Assembly (NCBI GenBank): GCA_964505215.1
Contig: CAZDGU010000007.1
Coordinates: 62,001 to 126,000 of the forward strand
Direction: 5' to 3'
Length of the DNA: 64,000 bases
Origin: Gracilimonas sp964505215
Lineage (GTDB): Bacteria; Bacteroidota; Rhodothermia; Balneolales; Balneolaceae
Shown here: in pieces, positions 1 to 8,631 of the stretch
Layout: every line of letters begins with the position of its first letter
Numbering within the stretch: position 1 is the first letter of the stretch
Notes under the pieces: model-generated
Seen by the model: the letters and a program-made list of their open reading frames with translations, nothing else
Databases searched by the model: none
Told to the model about the DNA's origin: nothing
Program-made: the position numbers and the translations under genes

Positions 1-387
1 GAGCTTACCAATATCTCTCCGGATTTATTGCTAAAAAAACCGGATCAGCTTTCGGGCGGACAGTCGCAGCGCATCGGTTTAATACGTGCGCTGATGCTAA
101 ATCCTGAAATTATGCTACTGGATGAGCCGCTGGGTTCCATCGATCCTTTAGTGCGCTATGAGCTGCAAAATGATTTAAAAGCCATTTTCAAAAAGCTCAA
201 CAAAACTGTATTGTTAGTCACCCACGATTTGGGTGAAGCCGCATTTTTAGGAGACACCATTGCGCTGATGCATTCCGGGAAAATCATCCAGCAGGGCAGT
301 ATTCAGGAAATCATGAATCGGCCTGCCAACGAATTTGTAGAACGATTTGTGAAAGCCCAGCGAAGTCCACTGGAGGAGCTGGAATGA
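1..387 (+). CDS. Osmoprotectant ABC transporter ATP-binding protein (3' part)
   Basis: The gene enters from the left edge, so its start and Walker A motif are missing. The visible part is the C-terminal two-thirds of an ABC ATPase: signature LSGGQ about 13 residues in, Walker B and its glutamate in IMLLDEPLGSID, and the switch histidine in VTHDLGEA. This ATPase energises import. The next gene overlaps by 4 bp (ATGA) and encodes the matching permease/binding protein, which points to a glycine betaine/choline/proline (OpuC/ProV-like) importer. The family's C-terminal CBS domains are absent, since the protein ends about 60 residues after the switch region. Substrate is inferred from the partner. 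Confidence 0.88.
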   Translation, partial: ELTNISPDLLLKKPDQLSGGQSQRIGLIRALMLNPEIMLLDEPLGSIDPLVRYELQNDLKAIFKKLNKTVLLVTHDLGEAAFLGDTIALMHSGKIIQQGSIQEIMNRPANEFVERFVKAQRSPLEELE

Positions 388-1904
388 AGTTGCAATTTTC
401 GATTCTGAAGCCCTTCATTAATCACCCAAAAGCAGTCGCTTTAATTTGTAGTTTAGTCATTTTAGTGAACGGATTTTCTGTCCAATCACAGCCCGAAAAG
501 CAGGTAACCGTAGGCTCAAAACTATTTACAGAATCTGTGATTTTGGGTGAAGTTTCCACTCAGCTTTTGCTCTCCAATGGAATTGAAGTGCAGTATTATG
601 AGCAATTAGGCGGGACACGAATACTTTGGAATGCGCTTCGGGAAGGAGAAATAGACGTATATCCCGATTACTCAGGAACCGTGAGCCGCGAAATGCTGCA
701 AAATCCATCCATCGGCACGTTAGCTGAGTTGAAAGAAGCGCTGGCAGCTATAGGAATTCGGACTACGCAGCCGCTCGGCTTCAATAATACGTACGCTTTG
801 GGAATGTTGCGCAGCAAAGCACAAGAACTGGGCATTTCAACCATTTCCGATTTACGGGATTATCCGGAACTAAAGCACGGCTACAGTAATGAATTTTTAG
901 ACCGTGCGGATGGCTGGAAAGGACTCCGTGAAGTTTATAATCTACGGCCAAATAAAGTAACCGGTTTAGACCATGATTTAGCCTATCGCGGTTTAGAGGC
1001 GGGAAGTATTGATGTTATTGACCTGTATTCTACGGATGCTGAAATTGAATATTACGACATACAAGTGCTTACTGATGATCGTAACTTCTTTCCAGAATAT
1101 GAGGCTATTCTGCTGTATCGTGAAGATTTGGCGGAGCGTAATGAGGAGGCCATTTCCATATTGGAACAGCTTTCGGGAAGATTTACGGAAGCGAAAATGA
1201 GTCATTTGAACGCACAGGTAAAACTGGAGGGCAAAAGCAGTAAAAAAGTAGCCGCTGATTTTATAGAACAAGAGTTTGGGGTGAAGTCGGAAGTGGTGAT
1301 TTCCGGCTTGTGGTATCGGCTTTGGAAAAACACCCTTGGTCACCTTTATTTAGTGGGAATTTCGCTGGGATTAGCCATTTTGTTAGCCATTCCGCTGGGA
1401 ATTGCTGCCGTAAAAATCCCGGTTTTAGAAACAGGCTTATTGGGACTGGTTGGAATTTTACAAACCATACCTTCACTGGCTTTATTGGTTTTCATGATTC
1501 CGTTATTTGGAATCGGTTCGCTGCCGGCCATGGCGGCTTTGTTCCTGTATAGCCTGCTTCCCATTGTCCGAAATACGCATGCGGGCATAAAAAATATTGC
1601 AGCCCCACTGATGGAATCTGCGCAGGCGCTGGGATTGCCAAATCGGCTCATTCTTCAAAAAATAGAGCTCCCGATGGCCATTCCCACCATTTTAGCAGGC
1701 ATTAAAACATCAGCCGTTATCAATGTAGGAACGGCTACTTTAGGCGCACTGATTGGAGCCGGCGGTTACGGTCAGCCCATTCTAACAGGAATTCGCCTGG
1801 ACGATATTTCCTTAATTTTAGAAGGAGCCATTCCTGCCGCCCTTTTAGCCCTGCTGGTACAAGGCTTCTTCGATTTAATTGAACGCAAGCTAACCGGGGA
1901 GTGA
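384..1904 (+). CDS. Fused substrate-binding/permease subunit of an osmoprotectant ABC transporter
   Basis: This 506-residue protein combines two transporter parts. A signal-anchor-like hydrophobic segment lies at about 15-33. An OpuAC/ProX-type binding domain at about 38-300 starts with VTVGSKLFTESVILGE, typical of quaternary-amine binding proteins. A permease domain with about five to six membrane helices follows at about 310-500 and carries the EAA-like stretch ESAQALGLPNRLILQKIELP. Separate OpuCB and OpuCC proteins do these jobs in many bacteria, and fusions are known. The start overlaps the ATPase stop, so translation is probably coupled. Likely role: uptake of glycine betaine, choline or a similar compatible solute. 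The exact ligand cannot be read from the sequence. Confidence 0.9.
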   Translation: MKLQFSILKPFINHPKAVALICSLVILVNGFSVQSQPEKQVTVGSKLFTESVILGEVSTQLLLSNGIEVQYYEQLGGTRILWNALREGEIDVYPDYSGTVSREMLQNPSIGTLAELKEALAAIGIRTTQPLGFNNTYALGMLRSKAQELGISTISDLRDYPELKHGYSNEFLDRADGWKGLREVYNLRPNKVTGLDHDLAYRGLEAGSIDVIDLYSTDAEIEYYDIQVLTDDRNFFPEYEAILLYREDLAERNEEAISILEQLSGRFTEAKMSHLNAQVKLEGKSSKKVAADFIEQEFGVKSEVVISGLWYRLWKNTLGHLYLVGISLGLAILLAIPLGIAAVKIPVLETGLLGLVGILQTIPSLALLVFMIPLFGIGSLPAMAALFLYSLLPIVRNTHAGIKNIAAPLMESAQALGLPNRLILQKIELPMAIPTILAGIKTSAVINVGTATLGALIGAGGYGQPILTGIRLDDISLILEGAIPAALLALLVQGFFDLIERKLTGE

Positions 1905-2021
1905 AATCCAAGGATGGGAATCGCAGATTAAGGAGATTACGCTGATGGCGTGGATTTGTTCTAATCCTGCTAATCTTGGTAATTTAATAAATCCCGGTTC
2001 AAACAGAAGGTGATAACCCTC

Positions 2022-2068
2022 GTTGCTAAGCTCTGGCTTAGCAACGCAGTCCATGAAGCTCCGGCTTC
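2022..2068. repeat. Two-hairpin intergenic repeat, copy 1
   Basis: Two adjacent stem-loops. The first is GTTGCTAAGC-TCTG-GCTTAGCAAC, a perfect 10-bp stem. After a short spacer (GCAGTCCAT) comes GAAGC-TCCG-GCTTC. The same layout occurs at 3830-3877 and, with different stem sequence, at 46545-46586. No T-run follows, so a simple intrinsic terminator is unlikely. The rest of 1905-2203 shows no gene. Confidence 0.7.
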
Positions 2069-2203
2069 GAATTAGTTAACTGCCTTTTTCGGCAAACAAA
2101 TAAAATCTATATAAAAACAAGCCAAGGGTGACGGAAGCTGTCATCCTTCATTTGTATATTCGGGCAAAACAAATCAACAAATCAACAAATTAATTAAGCG
2201 GTT

Positions 2204-3520
2204 ATGGAATTTATTATTGGGTTAGTTGGAATTTTTATCGGTGCAGCTGCCGGTTTTGCCATTGCACACTTTAAAGCCAAAGGGGAGAGTTCAAGATGGG
2301 AGGAACGAAATCAGAACTTAAATAGTCAGCTTCAGGTAACGGAAGCGGAATTAGATCAGGTTCAACAAAAAAAAGAAGAAGAATTGGAACAGCTTCGCCT
2401 GCGTGCCAACGATTTAGATAAACAGCTGGCCGAACGAAATGCCGACTATAGAAACCTAAAGGAACGACTGGATGAGCAGAAAAAAGAGCTTGCTGAAATG
2501 CAAGAACAGTTGACTGTTCAATTTGAGAATCTGGCTAACAAGATTTTAGAGGAAAAGTCAGAGAAATTCACCAAACAGAATAAGGAGCAGATAGACCGGT
2601 TGCTGAATCCGCTGGGAGAGAAGCTGGAATCTTTCAAGAAAAAAGTAGAGGAAACTTATGATGATGAAAATCGCCAGCGAGCTACTTTAAAAGAGCAGAT
2701 TAAGCAAATGGCAGAGCTGAATAAAACCATGAGTGAGGATGCCAAAAACCTGACCAAAGCGCTAAAAGGAGATTCTAAAGCACAGGGTAATTGGGGAGAA
2801 GTTATTCTTCAGCGAATATTGGAAAAGTCAGGATTAAGAAAAGACGAAGAATATTATACCGAGCAAAGTACCACACTGGATGATGGCCGCCGATTACGAC
2901 CGGATGTGGTAGTGCGACTTCCTGAAGAAAAATATCTGATAGTGGATTCAAAGGTATCTCTGACAGCCTACGAGCGGTTCAGTTCTGCGGAAAGTGAAGC
3001 GGAGCAGGAGCTGGCCATAAAAGAACATATTTCTTCAATCCGCACGCATGTTAAAGGACTGAGCGAGAAAAACTATCATCACATCCATGAAGATAAAAGT
3101 CCCGATTTTGTGCTGCTTTTTATCCCCATTGAACCGGCTTTTGCACTGGCTCTACAAAATGATGATAATCTCTATTATACTGCTTTTGAAAACAATATTG
3201 TGATTGTGAGTCCATCTACGCTGTTGGCTACTCTTGCTACTATAGAAAGCATCTGGAAGCGTGAAAAACAAAGCCTGAATGCAAAAGAAATTGCCAGTCG
3301 GGGTGGGGAGTTGCTTGATAAATTCACTTCGTTTGTCCAAAGCTTTGAAAAAATAGGGGAGCGTATTGTACAGGCTCAAAAAAGTTATGATATAGCTTTA
3401 GGAAGACTGAGTGAGGGCCGGGGCAATTTAATACGTCAGGCAGAAATGCTGAAAGAGCTGGGAGCAGACAACACCAAAAAGTTACCCACCCATTTAAGTA
3501 ATCGTGAAATCTCTGAGTGA
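2204..3520 (+). CDS. rmuC: DNA recombination protein RmuC family
   Basis: The 438-residue protein has an N-terminal membrane anchor (about 2-22), a long charged coiled coil (about 28-115) and a conserved RmuC nuclease-like domain at about 185-370, including LRPDVVVRLP and LIVDSKVSLTAYERF. The DSK motif resembles the catalytic region of restriction-endonuclease-fold enzymes. RmuC proteins limit inversions at short inverted repeats, by family knowledge. That is of note here because the flanking spacers are rich in palindromes, though no link is shown. It is a single gene with spacers on both sides. Length and architecture are normal for the family. Confidence 0.92.
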   Translation: MEFIIGLVGIFIGAAAGFAIAHFKAKGESSRWEERNQNLNSQLQVTEAELDQVQQKKEEELEQLRLRANDLDKQLAERNADYRNLKERLDEQKKELAEMQEQLTVQFENLANKILEEKSEKFTKQNKEQIDRLLNPLGEKLESFKKKVEETYDDENRQRATLKEQIKQMAELNKTMSEDAKNLTKALKGDSKAQGNWGEVILQRILEKSGLRKDEEYYTEQSTTLDDGRRLRPDVVVRLPEEKYLIVDSKVSLTAYERFSSAESEAEQELAIKEHISSIRTHVKGLSEKNYHHIHEDKSPDFVLLFIPIEPAFALALQNDDNLYYTAFENNIVIVSPSTLLATLATIESIWKREKQSLNAKEIASRGGELLDKFTSFVQSFEKIGERIVQAQKSYDIALGRLSEGRGNLIRQAEMLKELGADNTKKLPTHLSNREISE

Positions 3521-3538
3521 TGATGGTTTTTGTTTGAA

Positions 3539-3585
3539 CTCGTTGTCTGCTCTCATTGCCAAGCTTCGGCTTCCCGTGAGATAAT
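3539..3585. repeat. Degenerate copy of the two-hairpin repeat
   Basis: Contains GCTTCGGCTTCCCGTGAG followed by ATAA, nearly identical to the right half of the copy at 3830-3877 (GCTCCGGCTTCCCGTGAG then ATAA). The left stem is not recognisable. It lies just after rmuC and is probably a decayed element. Confidence 0.45.
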
Positions 3586-3665
3586 CCGGAGCCTGCCAGT
3601 TACTCGCATTTATGGTTTTTGAATGGCTGATTAAGGGGATTGCTCGGATGACGCGGATTCCTTCT

Positions 3666-3812
3666 CGTTATGAACGTCCCAGCCTGTGTAAAAACTCAAA
3701 GTTTGCGAATAGACTCATAAATTTATCAGGGAAAAATCCTCCAAGGATTTAGAATCCTTGGAGGATTTGCTGAAATAACCAGCTTCACCTAACAAATTTA
3801 ACCTTTCTTTTT
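3666..3812 (-). repeat. MITE-like intergenic repeat, truncated copy
   Basis: Reads left to right as the reverse complement of the element at 36069-36251. It keeps one terminal repeat (TGAACGTCCC AGCCTGTGT), the AATAGACTC segment, the palindrome and the AACAAATTTAACC segment. The second terminal repeat is absent; sequence running into the two-hairpin repeat at 3830 replaces it. The palindrome at 3734-3768 is AAATCCTCCAAGGATT, spacer TAG, and the exact reverse complement (16-bp stem). A small reading frame here resembles one in the other copy, but both are by-products of the repeat. Confidence 0.75.
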
Positions 3813-3829
3813 TTCTTCTCTTTATACTC

Positions 3830-3877
3830 GTTGCTAAGCTCAGGCTTAGCAATGCAGTCCCGGAAGCTCCGGCTTCC
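3830..3877. repeat. Two-hairpin intergenic repeat, copy 2
   Basis: First stem TTGCTAAGC-TCAG-GCTTAGCAA (9 bp), spacer with TGCAGTCCC, second stem GGAAGC-TCCG-GCTTCC. Compared with the copy at 2022-2068 the loop and flanking bases differ while the stems remain paired. It ends 16 bp from the stop of the convergent M28 peptidase gene, so it could act at that transcript's 3' end. There is no clear T-run. Confidence 0.7.
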
Positions 3878-3892
3878 CGTGAGATAAGGCGA

Positions 3893-4738
3893 CTAAAGAA
3901 CATCATGCTTCAAAAAGTTAAGTACCGCATAGTTAATACTGTTTACGGCCTCTGTCATCACGGCAAAATCGAGGGTTTCTATGGTATCGGTAGGTTGGTG
4001 ATAATGTGGATTTTTACCTTTACCGCTACCAATAATCATAGCAGCCGGATAGTTAAATCGCCAATAATTCCGATGATCAGACGGGCCGTTGTTTTTATAA
4101 TCATCTGCAAAAGAAATCCGCCGAGAATTCATAGACGTGTCCTCTTTTAGCAAAGTAGAAATGGCCTTATTGAAATCGTCATATTTTCTGATACCCGACA
4201 CAAAGAGATAGTAAACATCATCTTCTTTTTTTTCGTCAGGCATGCCATAATATCCAATCATTTCTAAAGCAATCATGCCGATAACATCCATGTTGTTTTC
4301 ATGCATCGATTTGGCATGAATATAACTGCCCATCATATTCGTTTTAAAAAAAGGAGGCTCTTCCAAACAAAAAGCCACCAGATCTATGCCAAATGGAATA
4401 GTTGGGTAATCAGCAGAAAGCAGCCGCCCCAATTCCAATATAGCAGCCACTGAGCTGGCGTTGTCATCCGCACCGGGAATGTTTTTATACACATCATAAT
4501 GTGCACCTACAATAAAGCGCTGTTTTTTTTCGGGCTGAAAAGAAGCAATAACATTTTCATAAATATTTCCTTTGGCATTCCAAGCCTGGCGCGATACGCA
4601 GAGGTCGGTTTTGCTGAATTGCTTATGAATATAGTCAGCGGCTGTTTGCAGGCTTTCCAAGTTTTTATAATTGCGGAACGGGCGAATAGAGGTGAGGAAC
4701 TCCACGTGGTTATATAATCGGTTTTTATCAGCAGCCAT
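3893..4738 (-). CDS. M28-family zinc metallopeptidase
   Basis: A 281-residue protein with the M28 aminopeptidase fold. VGAHYDVYKNIPGADDNAS supplies the first zinc His and the bridging Asp, CLEEPP the catalytic and metal-binding Glu pair, and PHYHQPTDTIE the last metal His. It would remove N-terminal residues from peptides or act as a glutaminyl-cyclase-like enzyme; substrate cannot be told. No signal peptide is visible, unlike many M28 enzymes, so a cytoplasmic location is possible. It starts at ATG and is transcribed alone, divergently from susC. Its first 16 codons and upstream region recur as a fragment at 10408-10495. Confidence 0.88.
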   Translation of the reverse strand: MAADKNRLYNHVEFLTSIRPFRNYKNLESLQTAADYIHKQFSKTDLCVSRQAWNAKGNIYENVIASFQPEKKQRFIVGAHYDVYKNIPGADDNASSVAAILELGRLLSADYPTIPFGIDLVAFCLEEPPFFKTNMMGSYIHAKSMHENNMDVIGMIALEMIGYYGMPDEKKEDDVYYLFVSGIRKYDDFNKAISTLLKEDTSMNSRRISFADDYKNNGPSDHRNYWRFNYPAAMIIGSGKGKNPHYHQPTDTIETLDFAVMTEAVNSINYAVLNFLKHDVL

Positions 4739-4768
4739 TAACTATTTTTTAATTAAAACGTTAAACAA
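4680..4768 (-). repeat. Direct repeat, left copy (5' end of the M28 gene)
   Basis: This stretch covers the first codons of the M28 peptidase and about 30 bp upstream of its ATG. It recurs in the same orientation at 10408-10495 at about 88-90% identity by eye over the core. The two copies bracket the susC/susD pair. Homology fades beyond GTTAAACAA on the right and within the GGGCGAATAGA stretch on the left. Confidence 0.8.
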
Positions 4769-5345
4769 TACAATTTTCTTTCTTTCGAAAACATTCAAAC
4801 AAATAATCCCGCGACCTTGCAGTCAACTCCGCCTTAACCCCACGCTCTGAAAATTCTTACTCTTCTTACGGTGAACTGTACGGTCAATACTTCATTTTTG
4901 AATCGCAAATGTAAGGGAATTGGCAGCAGGAGAGTGGGGCACTTTTGTTCAGGTTGTTGGTGAAAGAACACTAAGCCTCGCACCGCGTAAACCCTAAATC
5001 TGCCTAAATACGTGATTTAATAAACAGGGATATTACCTGGCTATACACATCGGCACATCTTTACATATTCTGTCCACAAAACAGAAAAAAAGGTAATACC
5101 TATAGACACATCAAGCAGGCAAGAGTTTATGTTATAGTTTGTCAAAAAGAATCATGTTTGATCGTAAAAATAGAAACATGGTTGCTAAAACATTTAATAA
5201 GCATTAAGATCACCTAAGACAAGATATCTTAAATATAATTAATTGTTAATAATTGTTAATAAGTGTAAATAAAATATATTTATACATATAAAATTAAGTG
5301 TTTCTGGTCTTCAACTAAACTAAACCAACACAACTTTTAAATTCT
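4769..5345. other. AT-rich spacer upstream of susC
   Basis: No gene seen. The right half is very AT-rich, with a palindrome AAGATATCTT at 5221-5230 and a helically phased direct repeat at 5240-5270 (listed separately). It must hold the promoters of susC and of the divergent M28 gene, but no clear TAnnTTTG box with a matching upstream TTTG was found for either. Confidence 0.5.
5240..5270 (+). promoter_or_regulatory. Phased 10-bp direct repeats upstream of susC
   Basis: Three head-to-tail units of 10 bp: TAATTGTTAA, TAATTGTTAA and TAAGTGTAAA. One unit per helical turn, about 75-105 bp before the susC ATG, suits an operator for a regulator that stacks on one face of DNA, or intrinsically bent DNA. 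No regulator gene lies nearby. Function is inferred from position and periodicity only. Confidence 0.4.
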
Positions 5346-8300
5346 ATGAAGATAAAATCTACTATACTTATGCTTGTAGTGCTTACACTCTGTTTTAGAG
5401 TGGGGCCGGTAAAAGCTGAAGTAAATACTTTCGGTAATGATGCTTTTATGAATGAAGCAATTACTGTAGAAGGTATTGTAACGGACGAAGCTAATGAGCC
5501 ACTCATTGGTGTTAATATAATGGTAAAGGGTACTAATCAAGGTACTGTAACAGATTCTGAAGGACAGTTTTCTCTGCCTAATGTGGATGAAGACGCGATA
5601 TTAACTTTCTCATATATAGGTTTTCAGATTAAGGAAGTACCTGTAGAAGGAAGAGCATTTTTAACCGTTGTTCTTGTTGAAGATTTTGCCAGACTGGATG
5701 AAATTATTGTAACAGCATACGGTGAGGTAAAAAGGACTGACTTCACAGGTTCAGCTACTACAGTTACTGCTAAGAACTTAGACAAGCGCCCAATTTCAAA
5801 CCCCCTTGTTGCTATACAGGGTTTAGGTACCGGTGTACAAACTACATCCCCAAGCGGAGCGCCAGGTTCTTCCCCTTCCATTAGAGTAAGAGGTATTGGT
5901 TCCTATTCTGCAAGTTCTTCAGCATTAATTGTTGTAGATGGTGTTGAGTACACCGGTGGCATGGCTAATATTAACCCGGAAGATGTTGAATCTATCACCG
6001 TATTGAAAGATGCAGCTACAATTGCATTATATGGTAGCCGTGGTGCAAACGGTGTTGTGATGATTACTACAAAAAAAGGACGAGCCGGTAAACAAGGAGA
6101 GCTTAACATTAAAGTACAATATGGTACGAATGTAAATGGAACTCCTGAATATAATAAGGTGGGTCCGGGCCAGTACTATGAGCTTATGTGGGAAGCATAT
6201 AAAAACAGCTTAACTTTTGGTGGCAATAATGTGCCGGCGAACGTAGCTGCACAAATTGCCTCTGGTACGTTACCAAGAAACGCCAATGGGTTGATGGAAT
6301 ATAATGGAAATCAATTTGAAGACATTGTTCAGTTTTTAGGTAATTATAACGCATTTAACGTTCCAAATGATAAACTTGTGAGTGTAGAGGGTAAAATAAA
6401 CCCTAATGCTCAGTTATTGTATGCAGATGACTTAAACTGGTTGGACCAAGCTTCCAAATCAGGAGCTCGTAAAGAATATGGAATTACTTACAGCGGGGGA
6501 TCGGGACAAACTGATTATTATACTTCATTAAACTACTTAACAGAAGAGGGATGGGGTTTGAACTCCCAAATGGATCGTTTTTCCGGACGGCTGAAAGTAA
6601 ACAGTGAAATTAAAGACTGGTTAAAGACCGGAGCTAATATTTTTGCAAACCAAAACGTGTACAAAAATGCCAGTACCGGTTCTTCAAGTATTGTAAACCC
6701 ATTTTACTTTTCCAGAGGTATAGGACCAATTTACCCGGTACACCTTCATGATCCAACAACAGGTGATTTTATTCGGGATGAGAATGGCCAAAAAATATTT
6801 GATCTTGGTAATATGGTGGCCGACTATGGCTTAAGCCGTCCATACAACAGTGGCCGCCACGCGATCGCTGAAAACCTATGGAACTTAGACCGTAGCTCAA
6901 GAGACTTTATGGGAGCAAGGGTATATGTAGATATAATGCCTCTGCCATGGCTTACATTTACTACTACTTTTAACCCGGAAGTTACTAACCAAAGGTACGA
7001 AGATCACCAGAACACTATTGTAGGTGACGGTGCCCCGGCCGGTAGATATGCCCAGCGTTATAACAGACGTGTAGGGTACACTTTTAACCAAACACTGAAT
7101 GCTGTACAGAGCTTTAAAGATCACAATATAACATTGCTTGTAGGGCACGAAAATGTCAGTAACAAGTATGAGTCTAATTTAGGACGCAGAACAGGAGAAG
7201 GTTTTTCTGATTTTTATTCCTTCAGCAACTTCTCCGATATCCTGACTCTTAGCTCTTCCTTGAGTGAATATACAATGGAAAGTTATTTTTCCAGGGCAAA
7301 TTACAACTATGACAACAAGTACTATTTAAGTGCATCGATCAGGCGAGATGGTGATTCCAAGATGCCACCTGCAAATAGATGGGCTAATTTCTGGTCTGTT
7401 GGTGGTGCCTGGAGAATCGAAAAAGAATCTTTCTTCAACGTCGATTTCGTAAACCTGTTAAAGCTTAGAGCCTCTTACGGGCGCCTTGGCAATAACGCAT
7501 TAGGCAGTATTGGAGTGTATCCATATCAGCCGGGATACGGTATTGGTGAAAATAACGCACAATATCCGGGTGTTCGTTTGGAAGAACTGGGAAGCCCTGA
7601 TTTAAGATGGGAAGGACAGAGTCCACTCGATATTGGATTGGATTATACCTTATTCGATGGACGTATTGATGGTACTATAGACTATTACCACAGAAAAAGT
7701 GACGGACTTCTATTTACAGTAAGGCAGCCGTATCACAATGGAGGTACAACAGGCGGTTCATATTCTGTATATAAGAATGTTGGTGACATGATAAATGAAG
7801 GGCTTGAGTTTGCCATCAGAGGCGATATTATCAGAGGCCGTGATGTAAACTGGAGCTTAGGTTTTAACATTACTACCGTAGCCAATAAGATTACAAAAAT
7901 GCCTAAAGAAACACCCGAAATTGTCTCATCTCCTTACAAACGTCAAGTAGGAACCTCCCTTTATGATTTCTACACACGTACTTATTATGGCGTAGATCCG
8001 GATAATGGAGCTGTACTGTATAAAGGAGTTGAAGATGGGGCCTATGATGCTACAAACCCTGATATTAAAATTGTTAATGGCGATACTCTGACATACGATC
8101 ATAACCTGGCAAAGCAAGATTTTATTGGAAAATCAGCGCTTCCTAAAGCTTATGGTAGTATTGTTAACAATGTCTCATACAAAAATTTCAATTTTGAGTT
8201 TGTGCTAATGTACAGCCTTGGTGGATATGTAGTAGATAGCCGATACAGAAGCCTGATGAGTTCGGGACCAAGCAATGGGGCAGCTTTGCACAAGGACCTG

Positions 8301-8630
8301 TTGAATGGTTGGAGAAAACCAGGTGACAAAACAAATATCCCACGGATGGACCTGGATAAAACGGCTCCTTTTGGTGCTGCATCAGATCGGTTCATAACTA
8401 AATCGGATTATTTGAGCCTAAGTGCAGTTAATATCAGTTACCAAATTCCTGAATCAATTCAGCAAAGGGTATCACTAAAGAATGCTCGTGTTTATCTAAG
8501 TGCAGAAAACCTATGGTTTATCACTAAAAGAAAAGGGCTGAATACCTTAAGCGGACTCAGTTCATCTGCCGGAACGGGTAGTTATACCATGCCCAGGACG
8601 TTGAACGTGGGAATTAATTTTGGATTTTAA
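5346..8630 (+). CDS. SusC/RagA-family TonB-dependent outer-membrane transporter
   Basis: A 1094-residue outer-membrane receptor. Signal peptide at about 1-24, a carboxypeptidase-regulatory-like domain at about 41-115 (VEGIVTDEANEPLIGVNI), a TonB-interaction/plug start at 118-126 (DEIIVTAYG), a plug to about 245 with the family signature ITVLKDAATIALYGSRGANG, then a 22-strand-type barrel ending in LNVGINFGF. SusC proteins take up glycans, peptides or other large nutrients through a pedal-bin complex with SusD, using TonB energy. The SusD partner starts directly after. There is no STN domain and hence no sign of anti-sigma signalling. No glycosidase, sulfatase or sensor is adjacent, so the substrate is unknown. 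Confidence 0.95.
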   Translation: MKIKSTILMLVVLTLCFRVGPVKAEVNTFGNDAFMNEAITVEGIVTDEANEPLIGVNIMVKGTNQGTVTDSEGQFSLPNVDEDAILTFSYIGFQIKEVPVEGRAFLTVVLVEDFARLDEIIVTAYGEVKRTDFTGSATTVTAKNLDKRPISNPLVAIQGLGTGVQTTSPSGAPGSSPSIRVRGIGSYSASSSALIVVDGVEYTGGMANINPEDVESITVLKDAATIALYGSRGANGVVMITTKKGRAGKQGELNIKVQYGTNVNGTPEYNKVGPGQYYELMWEAYKNSLTFGGNNVPANVAAQIASGTLPRNANGLMEYNGNQFEDIVQFLGNYNAFNVPNDKLVSVEGKINPNAQLLYADDLNWLDQASKSGARKEYGITYSGGSGQTDYYTSLNYLTEEGWGLNSQMDRFSGRLKVNSEIKDWLKTGANIFANQNVYKNASTGSSSIVNPFYFSRGIGPIYPVHLHDPTTGDFIRDENGQKIFDLGNMVADYGLSRPYNSGRHAIAENLWNLDRSSRDFMGARVYVDIMPLPWLTFTTTFNPEVTNQRYEDHQNTIVGDGAPAGRYAQRYNRRVGYTFNQTLNAVQSFKDHNITLLVGHENVSNKYESNLGRRTGEGFSDFYSFSNFSDILTLSSSLSEYTMESYFSRANYNYDNKYYLSASIRRDGDSKMPPANRWANFWSVGGAWRIEKESFFNVDFVNLLKLRASYGRLGNNALGSIGVYPYQPGYGIGENNAQYPGVRLEELGSPDLRWEGQSPLDIGLDYTLFDGRIDGTIDYYHRKSDGLLFTVRQPYHNGGTTGGSYSVYKNVGDMINEGLEFAIRGDIIRGRDVNWSLGFNITTVANKITKMPKETPEIVSSPYKRQVGTSLYDFYTRTYYGVDPDNGAVLYKGVEDGAYDATNPDIKIVNGDTLTYDHNLAKQDFIGKSALPKAYGSIVNNVSYKNFNFEFVLMYSLGGYVVDSRYRSLMSSGPSNGAALHKDLLNGWRKPGDKTNIPRMDLDKTAPFGAASDRFITKSDYLSLSAVNISYQIPESIQQRVSLKNARVYLSAENLWFITKRKGLNTLSGLSSSAGTGSYTMPRTLNVGINFGF

Positions 8631-8631
8631 A

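Noticed and set aside
3830..3877. Two-hairpin repeat as the terminator of the M28 gene
   Set aside because: Position fits, but there is no T-run on the minus strand after either stem, and identical elements occur where no gene ends.
3715..3906. A 63-codon minus-strand reading frame between rmuC and the M28 gene
   Set aside because: It lies across two repeat elements and shares residues with the frame at 36 kb only through the repeat.
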